This document shows positions 27,682-42,207 of a stretch of 64,000 bases of DNA, one piece after another. Source of the DNA: Xiphias gladius (taxonomy: Eukaryota; Chordata; Actinopteri; Istiophoriformes; Xiphiidae). Position numbers and translations under genes: made by a program. Position 1 is the first letter of the stretch, and every line of letters starts with the position of its first letter. The notes below the pieces were generated by a model that was not told the DNA's origin, ran no database searches, and saw only the letters and a list, made by a program, of their open reading frames with translations. The stretch covers positions 19,435,448 through 19,499,447 of the forward strand of contig NC_053403.1 in assembly GCF_016859285.1 (NCBI RefSeq), in the 5' to 3' direction.

Positions 27682-30600
27682 TTACATTATAGATGTAATA
27701 TATTAAGGGGGTAATACAGTGATTTAGTATTGCAGTTCCATAAAGTTGGGGGACGTGTGAGAGACAGATTTTTAAAAAGAACAGTCAAAATTGATGCAGC
27801 AAATGCTGAGAAATCCAGACTTTTAGTCTTTAATATGAGTCAAGCTCATACTAGCTTAAATAGTCGGCTGAAATAGCCATATGGCAGCATTCAAATTAGA
27901 TGAATTTCAGCTGGAATATTGGGCACTAAGCTTTGATAGTCACATGGTGTATTAACTTTTTTTATTAACAGTTTACCTAAACCAAAGACATGTGCCTTTC
28001 CTACTTTTGGTTAGAGAAAGATGTGAAGTTTATGAAAGGTTCTAGATTTTATAGCATGCTCCTGCATGTCCTGCATTTTGTGTCTCAGGTTTCTCTAGTG
28101 ATTTATAATGATTGAACAAACCATGTTATTTCAAGACTGTAGCTCACCAAAGGTTTCTTTTGCAAAGTCCCAGGTAGAAGGTTATCATGATGGTAATAAG
28201 AAGTGTACGGTAAAGTTCCATGAGACTCAAAATGGGCAGTGACAGTGACCACTGTTTCCTGGCTTTCAACCAATCTCACTCCAGATAATGTTTGCCATTA
28301 TCTCTCATTTTTCCTGTAAAAACTGAGTCTATGAATTGACCGTATCAACGGTGAGTAAAAGCTGACTGGGACCTTTACAGGTGTCTATGGTAACACCAGA
28401 GCCAGCATAGAAGGGGGGTGTGTGGTTTTAACCCACATATTCTTTATATATATATAATTTTAAAAAAGGCTGAATTAACCTGTGCATTAAATCACCTAGA
28501 CAGACACAACTGAAATGATATTCACAGAGTCTGACTGCTTTTAATTCCAAACAGATGCACTTCATGTCTGTGTGAAGTTTGTAATGTAAAATAAAAATAC
28601 AAATAAGGTAAGAAACCCACATGGCAGGATTTCAGAGTGGTGGGTGAGATCAATAGCTGTTTTAGACAGCCAGCTTACTCCAACATACGTCCTCTTGTCC
28701 CTGAATATAACCAAAAAGCTGTCTGGTAGGATGGATAGATTAAATTAGATTCTATAACTAGAAAAGGACTTTTGATATGCACATTGCCACAGCAGAACTG
28801 GGCCTAGTTCATAGAAACAAAATGGAGTGTGTGTTGAACACACATGGATCAAATTGTACCTGAGAAAATATCCCAATGGGAAGCATGAAAGAACAAAAAC
28901 CATGTTAAACATTTCTCACTCCGCTGTACCACAGGGCAGCAGGAAACCCAAAACTTCTTCCTCTTTTTCAAAGTATTTCTCAATATTTTGAGTCTGAGAA
29001 CCTTGCAGAGTGTTTCTCAGTACACACTATCAGGCGTATTCAGACAGGCCTTAACTATCAGGTTCTGCTGGTAAGCTTTGTCTGCCATGCCTCATACCTT
29101 GATCACTGTATCTAGTCTTCCTCATGCTGAGCTATCTCATTATGTGCACCTTTAATGCCCATCATCTGATAGCAGTCTGCAAACCAGACATGCAGGGTTT
29201 TAGTCATGCGCTGACAGCCAATTCAACTTTACTCCTTGCCCTCAGGCTTTGACACTGTGTGTAAGCTTTCAGTTTGTTGAGCTCAAACCAGAAAAATTGC
29301 TACTCCAAAGAGGCTAAAACAAACAAATCAAAAAGCAGCTCATTTGCTACAACTTTATTTAGTTGATTAAATAAATAATTTTCATTTAATTCACCATACA
29401 TTTTTCAGTAAGCAACTGACTTTTTGGCCCCTTGGTTTCAGTGGAACAAACTGGAAACACAACATTGACATATTATCACCTTAATTTGAGTTGATTTGGC
29501 TTAAGTGTCTTGGCTTACGTATCTTTTAAACATCTAGCAGTTGCAGCTGCGGTTGTGCTTCTGACCACCTGACGAATATAAGTCCACTATTCATTCTTTT
29601 AGGTCTGGTTTCTTGAGTAATGTCTAGCTTTTTAGCGGCTAAGTGCTCCATGTTGTTCACCAGCTTATCACTAATGGCAGAGTGGCATAGTATGGAGCCC
29701 AAAATGTTACTTTAATATTCTTAACTGCTCTAAATGAATAGCAAAGACAGGCTTACCTATATTTTCACTTGACTGCCAGCTCAGTAGCATTGCTAAATTG
29801 TGACTCGAAGAACTGTAATGTTTTAAACTACCTAGAAATCATTAACGTTAGCTAACAGACAGAGCAGCATTGCACTGGCAGCAATGTTTGTTTTTACCAC
29901 AACTGTATTGTTAAGTAATCACTGATTTTATAAATTAAATATTCTGTTTGGTGCTAACATTATTACAATGGATGTGCGCTAAGATCCCCTCCTGTAGTTT
30001 TATTGTTGGGAGTTAGTTGGTCTGAGAGCAACCCCTTTCACATTACATGTAATCATTGATCTATTGCTAATACAAAAGTACTGCAGCTTTAATGATTAAT
30101 TTTGAAAAAATAATAAACAGGATTATGTATCTACATTAATGTGGCACTGCTTATTAACCAAAAGAAAATAAAAATAAAGAATTCTTAAATTTGAAACAGG
30201 AGAGATTTTCCCGGTAGGTGCACAAGGGATTGGCTGATACAAAACCTGGAAAACCCATCTGCAGATTAATTTTGGAGTTCAGTAGTTCCTGTATGGTGGC
30301 TTCAGTAATAACAGAGTGAAGTTAGTAATCTCCTGATGGTTTAAGGAAAGAGGAAACACCCTGCTGCACTGCAGCAATGCCAACTGTACCATGCAGTAGG
30401 GGCACACCAACTGTGCTTTGGACCATTACCTACATAATGATGACAGAGATGTCAAACACCAACAAGATTAATGATACTGTTACCTAATATTGACCAATCC
30501 TGGCACAAGACCACGACTTAATACACATGCTTGTGGCACGTTAGGAGGGAGACTGTGAAAGAAACAAGTCACCAAAAAGCATGACTCATTTTTTGCACAC

Positions 30601-33600
30601 TACTGTACGCCTATAAAAATCCCCCCTTTCAGACCCTTCTGCATTCATGAATCCAGCGTCTACATGGAAAATATGCACTATGTATCATCTTATTTGGTTA
30701 TTTAGATAGTCAAACAGGATTAAAAATAAATAGCCACATTTAGCTATGAAGTCATCACAGGGAATTTGGTATGACAAAACTTTTCCCAAAAATTATACAG
30801 TTGATATGACTGTATATTGGATGGTTAGTCATGATGCTATTTTGTGTTCCAGCAATGCGCGAACTCTATAGAGATGTAACCTTATGAATTAATCAACAAT
30901 ATCTTGCTGTTTTTACATTTATAGCGCCTACACTTAACTTCCTTGCTCTCTTCCTCCTCCCGTCTACTCTACTTGTTCTTTCAAGCAGAGTAGACATTTG
31001 CATCCAGCAAATTTAGCAGGGATATAAGCTTACATGCAATATCCTCAGTCTAAGAAGATTTATTGCTAGATTGCTAGATATGCTGGGTCTTCAAAACTGC
31101 CCCACAACTGTAAATTTGACTTTCATTTCAGAAGCAAAATGTTATAAAAAACACAGGAATGTGCTCACAGAGGACTGCTAGAGTGGAATTTTTGCTGGGA
31201 ATTTCCCACTAGTTTGTGTTTGCACATGTGCACAGTATGTCTCTGGCCTATGTGGAGCGCCTGTTGCCTCTGAATGAGCATGAACAAGTCGGACTAACTC
31301 AGGTGCACGTCTCTTTTTGAGGAAGTAAACAACAAGCATGTGCCAGGTGAAAGGTGCCAAATATGCCTTGTTTGTGTGTGAGTCCTATAATTATGGATTA
31401 TTAGTAGTAGCTGGAAATGTTCCCTGTTCAGGAAGACATGCTGTACTCCAAATTTAACAACATTGTGTTAGACATGTATGCTTACTCATTCACACTTTTA
31501 AAGTTATTTTAACTTAATTAAAAGCTAGTTTCAAGATTGGCCTTTTTGCATTTCAAAATAAAATGTGGTAGAAAGCTGCTTTATTTGGAGAAGTAGGTCC
31601 AAGAAATGAAAATCAACCTTTAGCAATGTGTAAATTCTGCAAAACTATATAACTGTAAAAGTGCAGTTTTGCAGAAGTGTCGGACTACTGCTGACCTCCA
31701 GTAGCACTGTCATTTAGAAGCTGCATGTTTCCCTTCTGAAATCCCCCAAAACTTTCCCTCGCCATATCTCTCCTCCCAGCTGCCAAGGTAATGGTCTTTT
31801 CAGGCCTCCCATGATACACACTGCTGTGGATCTTCCACAGCCGCTGAACTGGCTGCCTGGTGAGTAGTTTACACCGGGCCATGTGTTCTGCCTAATTGCT
31901 TTTCCAGGGTACAGCAGAGGGCAGTGTTATAAAGACGAGACATGGAGAGCTCCGAGGATGGAAGAGGAGGCGTGCAGGGAAGCTTTCTGGTCCAGATGTG
32001 TGTAGTAGCAGTCAGCCAGGCGCACATCTGCAACCGTTTGAACTTACTGGGGGAATTCCTCTCTCACTGTGCGTCTCCATGTATTTTGTGTCACTAAATC
32101 CTAAACTCCAGACAATGAATTGCTTGACTGCCTCCCTCTGTTCTTCCTCTCATATTTCCCTCTATGTGTCATGAACTGTTTCCCCCCACAGACAGACAAA
32201 CAGGCTGGTCTGGTAGTGACTCCAGAAGGCGTGGGATCCTTTTGTGTTGAGGAAATTTAAAGGGAAGATAAAAGAGCCAAGTCTTTCTGTAAATATACAG
32301 TACCATGTGTGAAGCACAGACATAACAAGCACTTAGCTATGATGCTGTGTTTGGTGTCGCGGGCTTTGAATGCACCTCACCACACATTTCCTGACTATTA
32401 CAAAGGAAAAATGTAAAGATTTCAGCCACAAGTGTTTTATCAAAGCAACAAACGAAAAGCTTCTGTGTGCCTAAAAGCCTTCATAAATGTAAACAGCAAT
32501 TAAATTTTAACAGTGCTGGTAAGTGGGTTAAATTTAACAAAAGGGCTAAAAATATCCATTGTTTTGCTGCTGCGTGGGTTGGCCACATCATAACATAAGC
32601 AGGGAGTTTCCTCTCCTCCAGGATGTTGGGAGATTTCCTTGTATGTATTAGCATTTCAAGATTCAGGACAACATGTTCTGATTGACAGTGATCTAAGATG
32701 AGATGCACTTTAGTTGGTTGACCTCAGGAACACAGTGTTTTTCACATTCTCCCATTTCTCTTGGGATTGAAGCAATTTAGGGTGTGAAGCATCAGAAACA
32801 TTAAGTAACAAGTACTAGCTGTACCTGCATTATCCTTTTTATGAAATCAGGTTCTGTTATGTGTGCGTCTGTTTATGCAGGCAATGTCTTCCTATTGTGC
32901 CTTTGACATGGGCTGCTATATGACATTACCACTCCCTGAAGATTTTCATACTCACCATTCACTTGACCTCTGCCTCTGTTACACCTTTTGGGGATTGTAA
33001 GTGACTGGGCACACCGAGGTTTGTCATATTCAGTAAAGTGGATGAAGTGAAGTAAGGTCATTTTTCACACAAATGTACAGACATATTTTTGTCTTTTAAC
33101 AGAAGGACATTTGAGACAGTGGTTCTGTCAATGCTTTGTTCAGCATGCAGATAATAAACAGAAAGTTACACTATAAATACAGGGGTTTATGTTCTCCTTT
33201 CAAGATTAGTCTACTGTCTAACTATAGAAATGAAAAATCTTTCTGTGAAAAGGTTTGTGAAAAGGTTTGTGTGCTGTGCCTTCTGCATTAGTTGAAGATC
33301 GGTTTAGTGGTTCATACAGTATATAGGGACAGATTATATGGGCTCTGTCTGGCTTATTGGTTGATTTTTGGTCCTGGTATTAGCACTATGTCTTAAACCT
33401 GCACTGTGTTTAAAGCTGAAATAAGAATTATTTACATATTAATAACGGATCCAGTGTCTGTGTGCAATTTGAAAGGCATCACTTCTAGTGACAAACTCAC
33501 AGAGAATATTGGACTTAAATTCAACATGTTACTCCATGTCGGCTGGATGTGTAAATAAGCAACATGTCACGTCAGCCTTATTAACTGTATAAGGTGATAA

Positions 33601-34146
33601 TATGTTGTGTTTACAGCTTGTTTTGCTGCCCCCAAATGGTAAAAAAAAATCAATTGATACTTTAAATGATCAACTTTTGTTACATCTGCAGCGTAACTGA
33701 AAAAATTATTGCGTACTAAAAGGCAGTTATTCAAGTAATCAAATAAATAAAACTGTAACAAATTAATGACTTGTTCTTTGGATGTTTTTAGCCTTACCCT
33801 TTGGACTAGCTTGTTTTCTTGTTTGAGCTCAACAAAGTGAAAGACGTGACAGATGTTTTAAACTACAGTACATAACATATATCTTCTTATACATATCTAC
33901 TCATATACCACTTTCATAAAATCCTGTATATTAAATACCTGTAATTTTGAGTATATTCATAGATTTATTATATATTTATTCTAAGTACTCATCTATGCAA
34001 TTCAATGGCACACCTTGCCATACCAATACAAGACAATATAAAACTTTATTTTATTCTCGTTGTATAATACTATGCTGCACTTAATTGATTTAACTGAACC
34101 GTACTAGTGAATGCATCTAGATTCTAGGTATTTTTTATTATTATAA

Positions 34147-34190
34147 TCATATCTCACAACACGAGTTGTGTGTGTGTGTGTGGGGGGGGG
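34147..34190. repeat. (TG)n-(G)n tract
   Basis: Short TG repeat of about 9 units followed by 9-10 G near 34167-34191. A simple-sequence tract with no gene context. Confidence 0.8.
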
Positions 34191-34650
34191 TACTTTTGCA
34201 GAGGAAAGTACCTAAAGTATACATCTGGACCTCAGTGTCCTTTGCAGCACCACACTCCACCCATGCAGGGACATTATTCTGCAGAGGACGTTTCACTACT
34301 GTTTTGCTCTGACAAACAGTTACATAAGCCATTCTGAAAAAGGAGCAGGCCTCCACCCTGCAGAACAAAACACCCACTGACCAGTCAGTGTTTCTCAAAC
34401 AAAGTCAAAAGGCCAAAATAATCAGAATCATTACTACTTGTTCCAAGTGGAAATGACATTTGAGCTGTAGTCCAGGGAGTCAAAGCTTTATCCATAAATT
34501 TAGCCATAATGCCTTAATTACATTACTGTATACTACCATACCACCATGTTTTTTAAAACTCTCTTTCTAAGCTTTTGAATCTACTAATCCATGGGTTAGA
34601 AATGCTGGGGCCAGACTGGGGCACACATTCAAAGAACGCGGTCATGCAGC

Positions 34651-35012
34651 TGTGTCTTTTTGCGGTCGTTTTGCATTTCTTTTTAGTTGTATTGCATCTC
34701 CTTTTGTATCTTCTTTTGCATCTCTTTGTAGTTGTTTTGTCTATCGTTGTGGCTATTTTGATATCTTTTTTGGTAGTTTTTGCATCTCATTGTAGTTGTT
34801 TTATGTCTCTGTGTAGTCATTTTGTGTCTCTTTGTGGTCCTTTTGTGTCTCATTTTAGTTGTTTTATGTCTCACTTTGTGGTCTTTTTATTTCTGTGGTC
34901 TTTTTGTGTCTCATTGCAGTTATTTTGTGTTGATTTGTTGTTGTTTTGCATCTCCTTGTGGTTGTGTCTCTTTATAACCATTTTATGTCTCCTTGTATTC
35001 ATTTTGCAATAA
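34651..35012. repeat. Degenerate minisatellite, about 21-bp period
   Basis: Units such as TTTGTGTCTCTTTGTGGTCCT, one base over a 20-base core, repeat with drift about 15 times (for example starting near 34800, 34821, 34842, 34923, 34965). Because 21 is a multiple of 3, a frame that escapes stops in one unit tends to escape in all. That explains the open frames on both strands here (34575-35012 plus, 34683-34874 minus). The similar 'tgtctctttgtagttgtttt' type of repeat is common in fish. Confidence 0.85.
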
Positions 35013-37922
35013 TAGGTATTTGGTCCCAAATGTGAATTAAATTAATTTTATTTTGATATGGTTTGACTGATGGAAGTACTTAAAAAAGCAATATCGATCT
35101 GGCTTTTCGTGAGACTTTGATTGTCAGTCACTGATATAAGTATATCTAAACAAATCAGAGTTTTCACTTGTACCTTTCACAAAATGCTAACATCGATCAA
35201 TCGTTAATCATGTCAAGCTGAGGAGAAAGCGAGAGATTGTGATAAAAGACATTGTTTACTGGTTGATGGGAACTTCAGTCTTACTGTGTGTGACAATCAC
35301 AGAGAAAACACTGATAAAGATGAGATACTGTCAGGGGCATTGATTGATCAAGGAACTGACTCATATAGTCCATTTACCTTCTAGACACATTTTTTTCTAC
35401 TGATATATGCATTTTTACTTAAAAATAACATGCTTAAATTCACAAGTTCAATTACAAAGGCCATATACAGTGTGCAACTATCATAGAGTCAGTTTAATTT
35501 TCAGCAGGAAAAGCATTCCCAGCTGTAGGTCTGACTCAGTTTAAAAACTAGCAGGTTTCCTGCTGTTTCATCCAGTGTGGCCAAAGACCCATAAAATAGC
35601 ATAAAGGAAAGACAAACAGAGAACAATGGAAGTTAGACAAAAACATTCCTGATATAATAAACTAATTAAAGGTATACAGAATATGGCAGTAAACAGCAAA
35701 AACAAAAAATGTATACAGGCAGATTGCACAGAATTTTGAGGGCTGCCATTGGTTGTCGAAAGGATCAGTTAATGGTAAAAGTTTTGATTCAGAAGAATAT
35801 TTAATGAATATTTAATAAATCACAAAAGGAGGGAGTATTTCACCAAGTTATAAGATTTTTGAAATTATTAATTACAGTGAGGCTGAGACTAGACTAAGTT
35901 TTTGCATTAAAAGTTACACCAGATTTTTCATCTAAAGTAGTTGTTCTTGTTCTTGTTGTTCTTGTTTTGCAGATTTAGAGGAGAATAATTGAATACACAC
36001 TGTAAACCCTTGCCAAGTGTAGTTGTTATATGAACTCCTGGTGTTAATTTCAAGCCATGGGTCTCATGTGCATTTAATTTAACTTTTCCGCTTTTCTTTT
36101 TTAAATAAACAAGCAGCAAGTCAATTAACTAAGCTAGAAAGTATACTGTAGGGTCACAGGTATTTTGTCTTAGCCTTCTTGTCATTGAAACAGCCACCTG
36201 TACTAGCAAACTTGCAGCTGAGATAGGAGGCAGCTTGTGCCAGGGACTTTCCACAACCTTGTGTGTGTGTACATGTGCGTGAGTGTGTAAAGTACTTTTT
36301 TTTACAGTCAAGTGCATGTTTCTGCATTTGGGTGTGTGCATGTGTGTTTGGGTGTGTAAAGGGCGCTGTGTGCAGACAGACAGTGAGTGAATGATTGTAG
36401 TGTGAACTGCAAAAAGTGTGAGAAAATATTTAGCTTTTACAGAAATGTATTGTAGATCGTAATCATGCATATAAGATGTTTTCTGTGCATGTAAAAAGAA
36501 ATGTGTTTTTTTGTGTTTGAGAGAAAATAAATGTATGGGGGTAGTGAATATTCATATGGCTTGCAAACTGTGGATGCAATATAATTTTAATGCAACAAAG
36601 GATGCTTCAAAGGATGTTTCAATGGGGAAACATAGAAGCATATTGAAAATTCTTTAATGCGAAGCTGAAAATATCAGTGTTATTATGTAGCATGCAAACC
36701 TAAAGAGAAAGAACTTGATGCCCCACAGCAAAGCACCCCACACTCTTCCACCTTGCATGTTCTACTCCATTTTATCCCCAAAGGGATGTGGTAATAAAAC
36801 AGTGTCTTATCATTGAAATGACAATGCCTGTCATTCCAGTGTCAGTGTTAGCTATAGAGGCTTTGTGTCAGAGTAGACAGGTTCTCTGTTTCTTTGAGCT
36901 GTAGCCCACAGAGGAAGCAAAAGCTAAGGAGGTGAGACGGGAGACCAAGCAGTGCTGGAAATCCCCTTCCCTCAGCAGGCCTGCCTCGTCTTAGACACAG
37001 GGCCCCGCTGAGGCCCACATCAAAGGGACTTCTGCTGTTCTCATCACCCTCCCTCCTTCTGTCTTTCTATATGTCTCACTGTCCTGTATCTTTACTTCCT
37101 CACCTCTGTCTCTGTTTCCATTTGAATACATATCTCTTTTACCGCTGAGAAGCAGCTGTCCTCATTTTTAAAAACCATCTGCATCTCTAGGAAATTTGGT
37201 GTAAGATGCCAAAAACCTACCTGGGTATTTTTGTGTCATAAGTCAGACAGGTACCAGGGGCATTTGCCAGGCATTTTGCATCTACAGCACAAACTGCACT
37301 TACGTTAACTATCTCTAACAGTGCTTGCAGTACTAAACTGCATGTGCGCACTGATTAATCACAGAGTAGATGTAACAGCACATATGGCAATCATGTGTGG
37401 TGTAATACATTTTTAGGGCATGTGGTTAGAGTTGTGTACCACCTTTGAGTAAATCAGAAGTGAAAATGCTTGCTAAACTTGGCTCCACAGAACAGTAAAC
37501 ACCTCCTTCCCCCACCCCCACCACTCAAAGCCCAAGAAAATGTCAGGTATGCTTGAAATGTCAGACAACTCAAGGCTGGCACATGGACACACAGGTGGGG
37601 GATTGGCACATGAAAGTTGAAGCAAACTATGGGAGGGACTCTTGAGCACACATGCAGCTACACAAGCATGTGTTCGGATGACTATTTGTGCAAACACACA
37701 CATTCATGGCTGCACCAGTAAACAAGGAATGGCATTGTGAATTCTCAACACTGGACTTTCCCTCTTAATCACTGATTGCCTGATGACTGCTGTGTGTCTC
37801 ACATCTTCCAGAAGGAAGACACCCAAATGGATGAAGCTTCCAAATTTAAAAAGACAAAAATATAAAAACTGATTTTGAATTAAGTTTTTCCATCCATCAT
37901 TGTTTTACTATTTTATCAGGAT

Positions 37923-37925
<3 letters not shown>

Positions 37926-37954
<29 letters not shown>
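37926..37954. repeat. Poly-T tract
   Basis: An uninterrupted run of about 28 T. It could be the poly-A tail of an old minus-strand retroposed copy, but no adjacent source sequence was recognised. Confidence 0.9.
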
Positions 37955-37957
<3 letters not shown>

Positions 37958-38269
37958 ATGATGTGCTTTACTTTCATGCTGCCAAATTATTTTGTCAGAG
38001 CAATTGTTTAAACTTTAATAAAATCTTTTTTTAAAATATTACTTCAGAATTAGTTTATTTACATTGTTTCAACCTGACTGTATCATGGTCCATAGTAACC
38101 CCAGTTAGTCTCTCCCGTTAAATATAGTACTACCCTCTAGTGGACTAATTAGGAACTTCTAAATCTTGCCTCCTGTCTATAGATACTTTCTCTATCAACT
38201 GGTAAACACTGGTGAGTAACTACTGGGAAAAAAAGAAAAATATATATTAGATATTGTTGATCATTTTTC

Positions 38270-38935
38270 CACACAGGCCTTACTGGGTCTTATTCAGAAC
38301 AGTCATTTCTCTCCTCTTCATAATCCTGTTCTGACATTGCCTTCTCTAAAAATATATGATGTTAACTTGAACAGTAGGAGATGTAGTAACATACTATTCT
38401 GTAAGGAGTTTAAACAAGTTCTACTCTGGAATTTTCACCGCTCTGTTTACTATGATGCTAATGTCTAAATGAGAAAAAAACATTTTCTTCATAACCTGAT
38501 GGAGATCTACTATCAGTTAAGTTTGATATGGATCCTTGTATTTTCTGTTCCTCTTCTGTAGAAACTATTGAGCATCTGTTCTTTCAGTGTGAAGACACAA
38601 ATGCATTTTGGAAAGACTTACTAAATTGTGTGTCCTTTAAAATGGAAAAAAAAAGATTTTTTTTACTGGGTAAATATCACATTTCCATATACAAATGGTC
38701 TAACAGATTTCTGGTCAATTTGTAAATTTTTCAAAGATGAACAGAAAAACTTAAAAACGTTATACTGATGTGTCGAAATATCATTTATTTGAATTGTCTC
38801 TTGTATATTTATATTAAATATATTTAGTTTGCTCTTGATATTCCTATTTTCTCTTATTTTCTTTAGTCATGTTTCTTTGTCTATTTTGTTCTCCTTGTTC
38901 TGTTAGGTGTTTTTGTATTTTTTTGTAAAAAAATC
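38270..38935 (+). mobile_element. LINE 3' fragment (L1/Tx1-like), degenerate ORF2 C-terminus
   Basis: The frame at 38528-38725 begins MDPCIFCSSSVETIEHLFFQ and continues CEDTNAFWKDL. This is the CxxC...H...C zinc-knuckle-like end of L1/Tx1-type LINE polyproteins. It is followed by 'LGKYHISIYKWSNRF', also typical of that C-terminus. Upstream sequence (38270-38520) continues the same homology with stops, so the copy is 5'-truncated and dead. It is followed by an AT-rich tail ending near 38935 with A-rich sequence. Clade assignment rests on motif memory. Confidence 0.7.
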
Positions 38936-40069
38936 CAAAACAAATAATTGTGTTAGATGAGACTCTATTAACAGGTGTGTATGTGGCAGTGTATCAGCAA
39001 GCTATGAAACTGTAAGGTGCATTTATTATGATTTATGTTAAGGATATATATAGTTATAGAGCTTGATCCAGCATTTCAGCATTTAAGAAATTGATCTCAT
39101 GGGGCCAACAGAAAATTAATTCTCACATAATTACTTTTATTACTATTGTTCCCCCTACTCAGACAGACCAAATCCCATTTTTATGTAGAAACTGGCACCT
39201 TAAATATGTCAGATTCTCTTGAAGAATCCCTTCACTTGCAAATTGTGCAATGAGAAAGAAAAATCTGAGGCATCTGAGGCTTTACGTGTGTACATAATTG
39301 ACTCAAAAACATATAAATAAATGATAAAGATAAAAACAGCCAGGAGCTCTTTTCAAATATCCAAGTCTATTTTAATTACAGCAGAAGAGCCGAAGTGGTC
39401 TCAGCTTTAGGCTAACATCTCAATTTATACTCTTAACAAAAAAATTTATCTGTGCTATCTCAGATTGGAAACACAATTAAAAATTTTGCCCTGTCTCTGT
39501 GTTTTTGAATTATGTATACCAGCATGATGGGCTATCAGCAGTGTTACATAACTCTGTGTACTTGGCTGTGCAGGCTATCAGTGGGTGGTATTGTCTGTCA
39601 GTGTGGATGTTTTGTGAGACTGCCTTGTGTGGCCTGGCTGTGGCACGGATTGACTTCACTATGTGACTATTAGAGATGAGCTGTCTCATCATGGCACCAC
39701 CATAATGACATGGTGCAAGATGTATTTAGCCACCAAATGGAGCATCATCCACCAACAGGATTTGCTTTCATATCTTGTTTGTGAGTTTGCATAGACGAAG
39801 ATGGCAAGTGTCCTAATGTATAATTTCCCATCTCGTCTAAATGACAAGTAGAACACAGTTTTTTTTCTGTTTTTCCAGAAAACAGCTTTCATACTGAAAG
39901 GGAAACTTGTGTTTCCAGTCACGGTCACTGCCAAGCATTTCCATCAAAATTCATTTAGTCTATCGCAAAGTCCTAAAATGCTGAAAATGTGCTTTATTCT
40001 GCCTAGTTTCAAGCTCTTATTCTCAGAAAATGTCATGAAAATAAGTAAAACCATTTTTAAATTACTCGT

Positions 40070-40194
40070 TAATGGCTCATGGCTGTAGCTTCATATTTAC
40101 CATACAGATGTGAGAGTGGTATCGATCTTCTCATCTAACTCTCTGTAAGAAAGCCAGTAAGCCTATTTCCCAAAATGTTGAATTATTCCTTTAA
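40070..40194. repeat. Dispersed fish repeat, family A, copy 3 (3' part only)
   Basis: Blocks 'tggctgtagcttcatattta', 'gagagtggtatcgatcttct' and 'tttcccaaaatgttgaatta' followed by 'ttcctttaaaac' match the ends of the copies at 14518-14972 and 16427-16826. Orientation is the same. Confidence 0.75.
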
Positions 40195-41066
40195 AACAAA
40201 TGAAAAAAATCTGCAAGTGTGGCGACAAAATACAAATCTGTTTCCAACACAAAAAACTTTAAGTGTTTTTTTTTTAGAATGAAAATGTTTTTCCTGATTG
40301 TAGTGCAGCAATCTGCCTAATTCTGTCTTCCAGTCTAGAAAAGTCTTGAAAGAGTGGTTTGGTTTGTATTGGAAACAGGCTGAAATAATCTTACTGCACT
40401 GACAGATTTTTTTTTCAATTGTTTTAAGAAAAAACTAGACCTCTATCAACAAAAATACTTGATTATATGGAGATTTTTTCAGTCTACAATCTTATACATA
40501 ACCATTATGGTGACTGAAGCGATCATAATGATTGCAATGCAGGCATTGTAGGTAAACACACACATACACACAAAAAAAATTCACTATTGCTGTAAAAATC
40601 ACGTTCTAACAGTAGTTTATGACCATGCCAATGTCTTCCTGATTCTAATATGTACTCCCAATCACACCTACCAGCTATCACTTAGCACGTTGTCCATTTG
40701 TGAGCCTGAGTATGGCATGCTGACTGTTGTGTATAATAGTTGCAGTGAGGGTGTGACTGCTGTGGGGGTCGTTCAGGACCAAAGAAACCCACTCTGACCT
40801 GAGAATGGTGATATTGTGCAGTGGACAGGGTCTCTGACCTCAGAGTAGTCTGCGTACAGAACAACACAGGCTCTTTGTTACCAGCGACAAATATCAGTCA
40901 CATCACTCATACTGTAGCACCACTATGAGTCTTTCAACAGGCAGCCAACATTGACTTAGGTAAATAATACAGATTTTTCCATTTGGACCTATTTAACTTG
41001 ATAATTACAATTTTGAAATTACAAACTCCCACACAGAGAAGTATAAAGGTCAGACAAAGCTATTAT

Positions 41067-41072
41067 TTTATT
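41067..41072 (-). terminator. fam177a1: Candidate polyadenylation signal for fam177a1
   Basis: TTTATT on the plus strand (AATAAA on minus), the first canonical hexamer downstream of the fam177a1 stop at 42208. It implies a 3' UTR of about 1.1 kb. No cleavage evidence. Confidence 0.4.
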
Positions 41073-42207
41073 AACAGTTCATTACACAGTTACTTAAAAC
41101 ATGCTTAAATTAAGTGCAGTCAGTTTGTTAAAATAAATACATAAATATCAAAAACTGTACTAGAAAACTTTTAAAAATGTTACATGTCTTTATACAGACT
41201 TAGTGTAACAATGCTCCCTGCCATTATCGAAGGTCTACATACCACATCTACTACTGTATGTTTTATGTCCGCAGCAGATGAGGGAGACAGTAAGAGCAAC
41301 ATAGAACAGCTAAACCCGTTTTCATAGTCATTTAACAAAATATAAGTTAGTCTTGTGGTTCACAGATGATTTGATAACCAAGGCTAAATCTGCTCACAGA
41401 CATTGAGTGCAATACAAGCTTAATAAACATTAATATAGACAACAATTAAACAGGTGAGGGAGTGTTAAAATGGCGAGCTTTCTGGTGCAGCCAGATTTAT
41501 CAAGAGTGCACCATTTTGACCAGATCTGGAAAAAATAGCTGTTGAACACATTAAATATTTGAAAAATGTTATCCAAAGCTGACTCTAAACCAAGGCTATT
41601 TTTTACGTCTTTAAACACTTTAAATCATTTTCAAATTTATGTTTAGTCTAGATCTGGCACTGACTTGGCTGCATTGGTGATTTAGGCACAGTGTCCGGTC
41701 CATCAGAGGCACAGGGGGGGAACATATGACCTTAGCTCCATAGCAAACTTTCAAATTTGGGAGGCTGCTGTAGCAACTAACAAAGCCATAAGTGTTGGAT
41801 CATGAAATAATAAGCCAAAATGGAAAACTGTTGGTCTGAATGGGAAAAATGGTAAACATCTCAATGCAGGAGCAGATAAACTTGCACATTTCAAAACATT
41901 TTCTGACTCACTTTGTATGTTCTTTATAACAACCTTTAGTTAAGTTCAGTGTATCCAAAGATCCAAAGATGTTTCTATATTATCCAACAGTTTCTTTATC
42001 AATTGCTACACTGTTGCAAAGGGACACCTAGTAGCCAAAGGACTAATTCCTGCACTACTGTCCTTGCCAAACAATCACCTTACAGCAGCACTCTCCATCT
42101 AAAGCTGAGTCATACACAAACCAAACGGTGCTTGGTGAAACAAGACAGTGTTCCTTCTTTAATACACAAACAGACATTAAAGATCCAACATTCTTTTATA
42201 GGGATGG

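Larger units (their letters stand above)
22511..34650. other. Gene-poor intergenic spacer, psma6-proximal part
   Basis: About 12 kb of AT-rich DNA upstream of psma6. Apart from the elements listed separately (23521-23622, 27172-27681), no exon-like sequence with recognisable homology was found on either strand. Open frames are all under about 95 codons and unrelated to known families. Short exons of an unrecognised gene or conserved noncoding elements cannot be excluded by eye. Confidence 0.55.
35013..41066. other. Gene-poor spacer between psma6 and fam177a1, distal part
   Basis: Apart from the LINE fragment and repeats listed, no coding homology is seen. The relatively GC-richer stretch at about 36700-37040 ('gaggtgagacgggagaccaa', 'gcaggcctgcctcgtc') stands out in composition and could be a regulatory element or untranslated exon; nothing in it was recognised. 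Confidence 0.5.

Noticed and set aside
34575..35012. 145-codon hydrophobic frame resembling a membrane protein
   Set aside because: Generated by a 21-bp tandem repeat that is open on both strands; no start context or homology.
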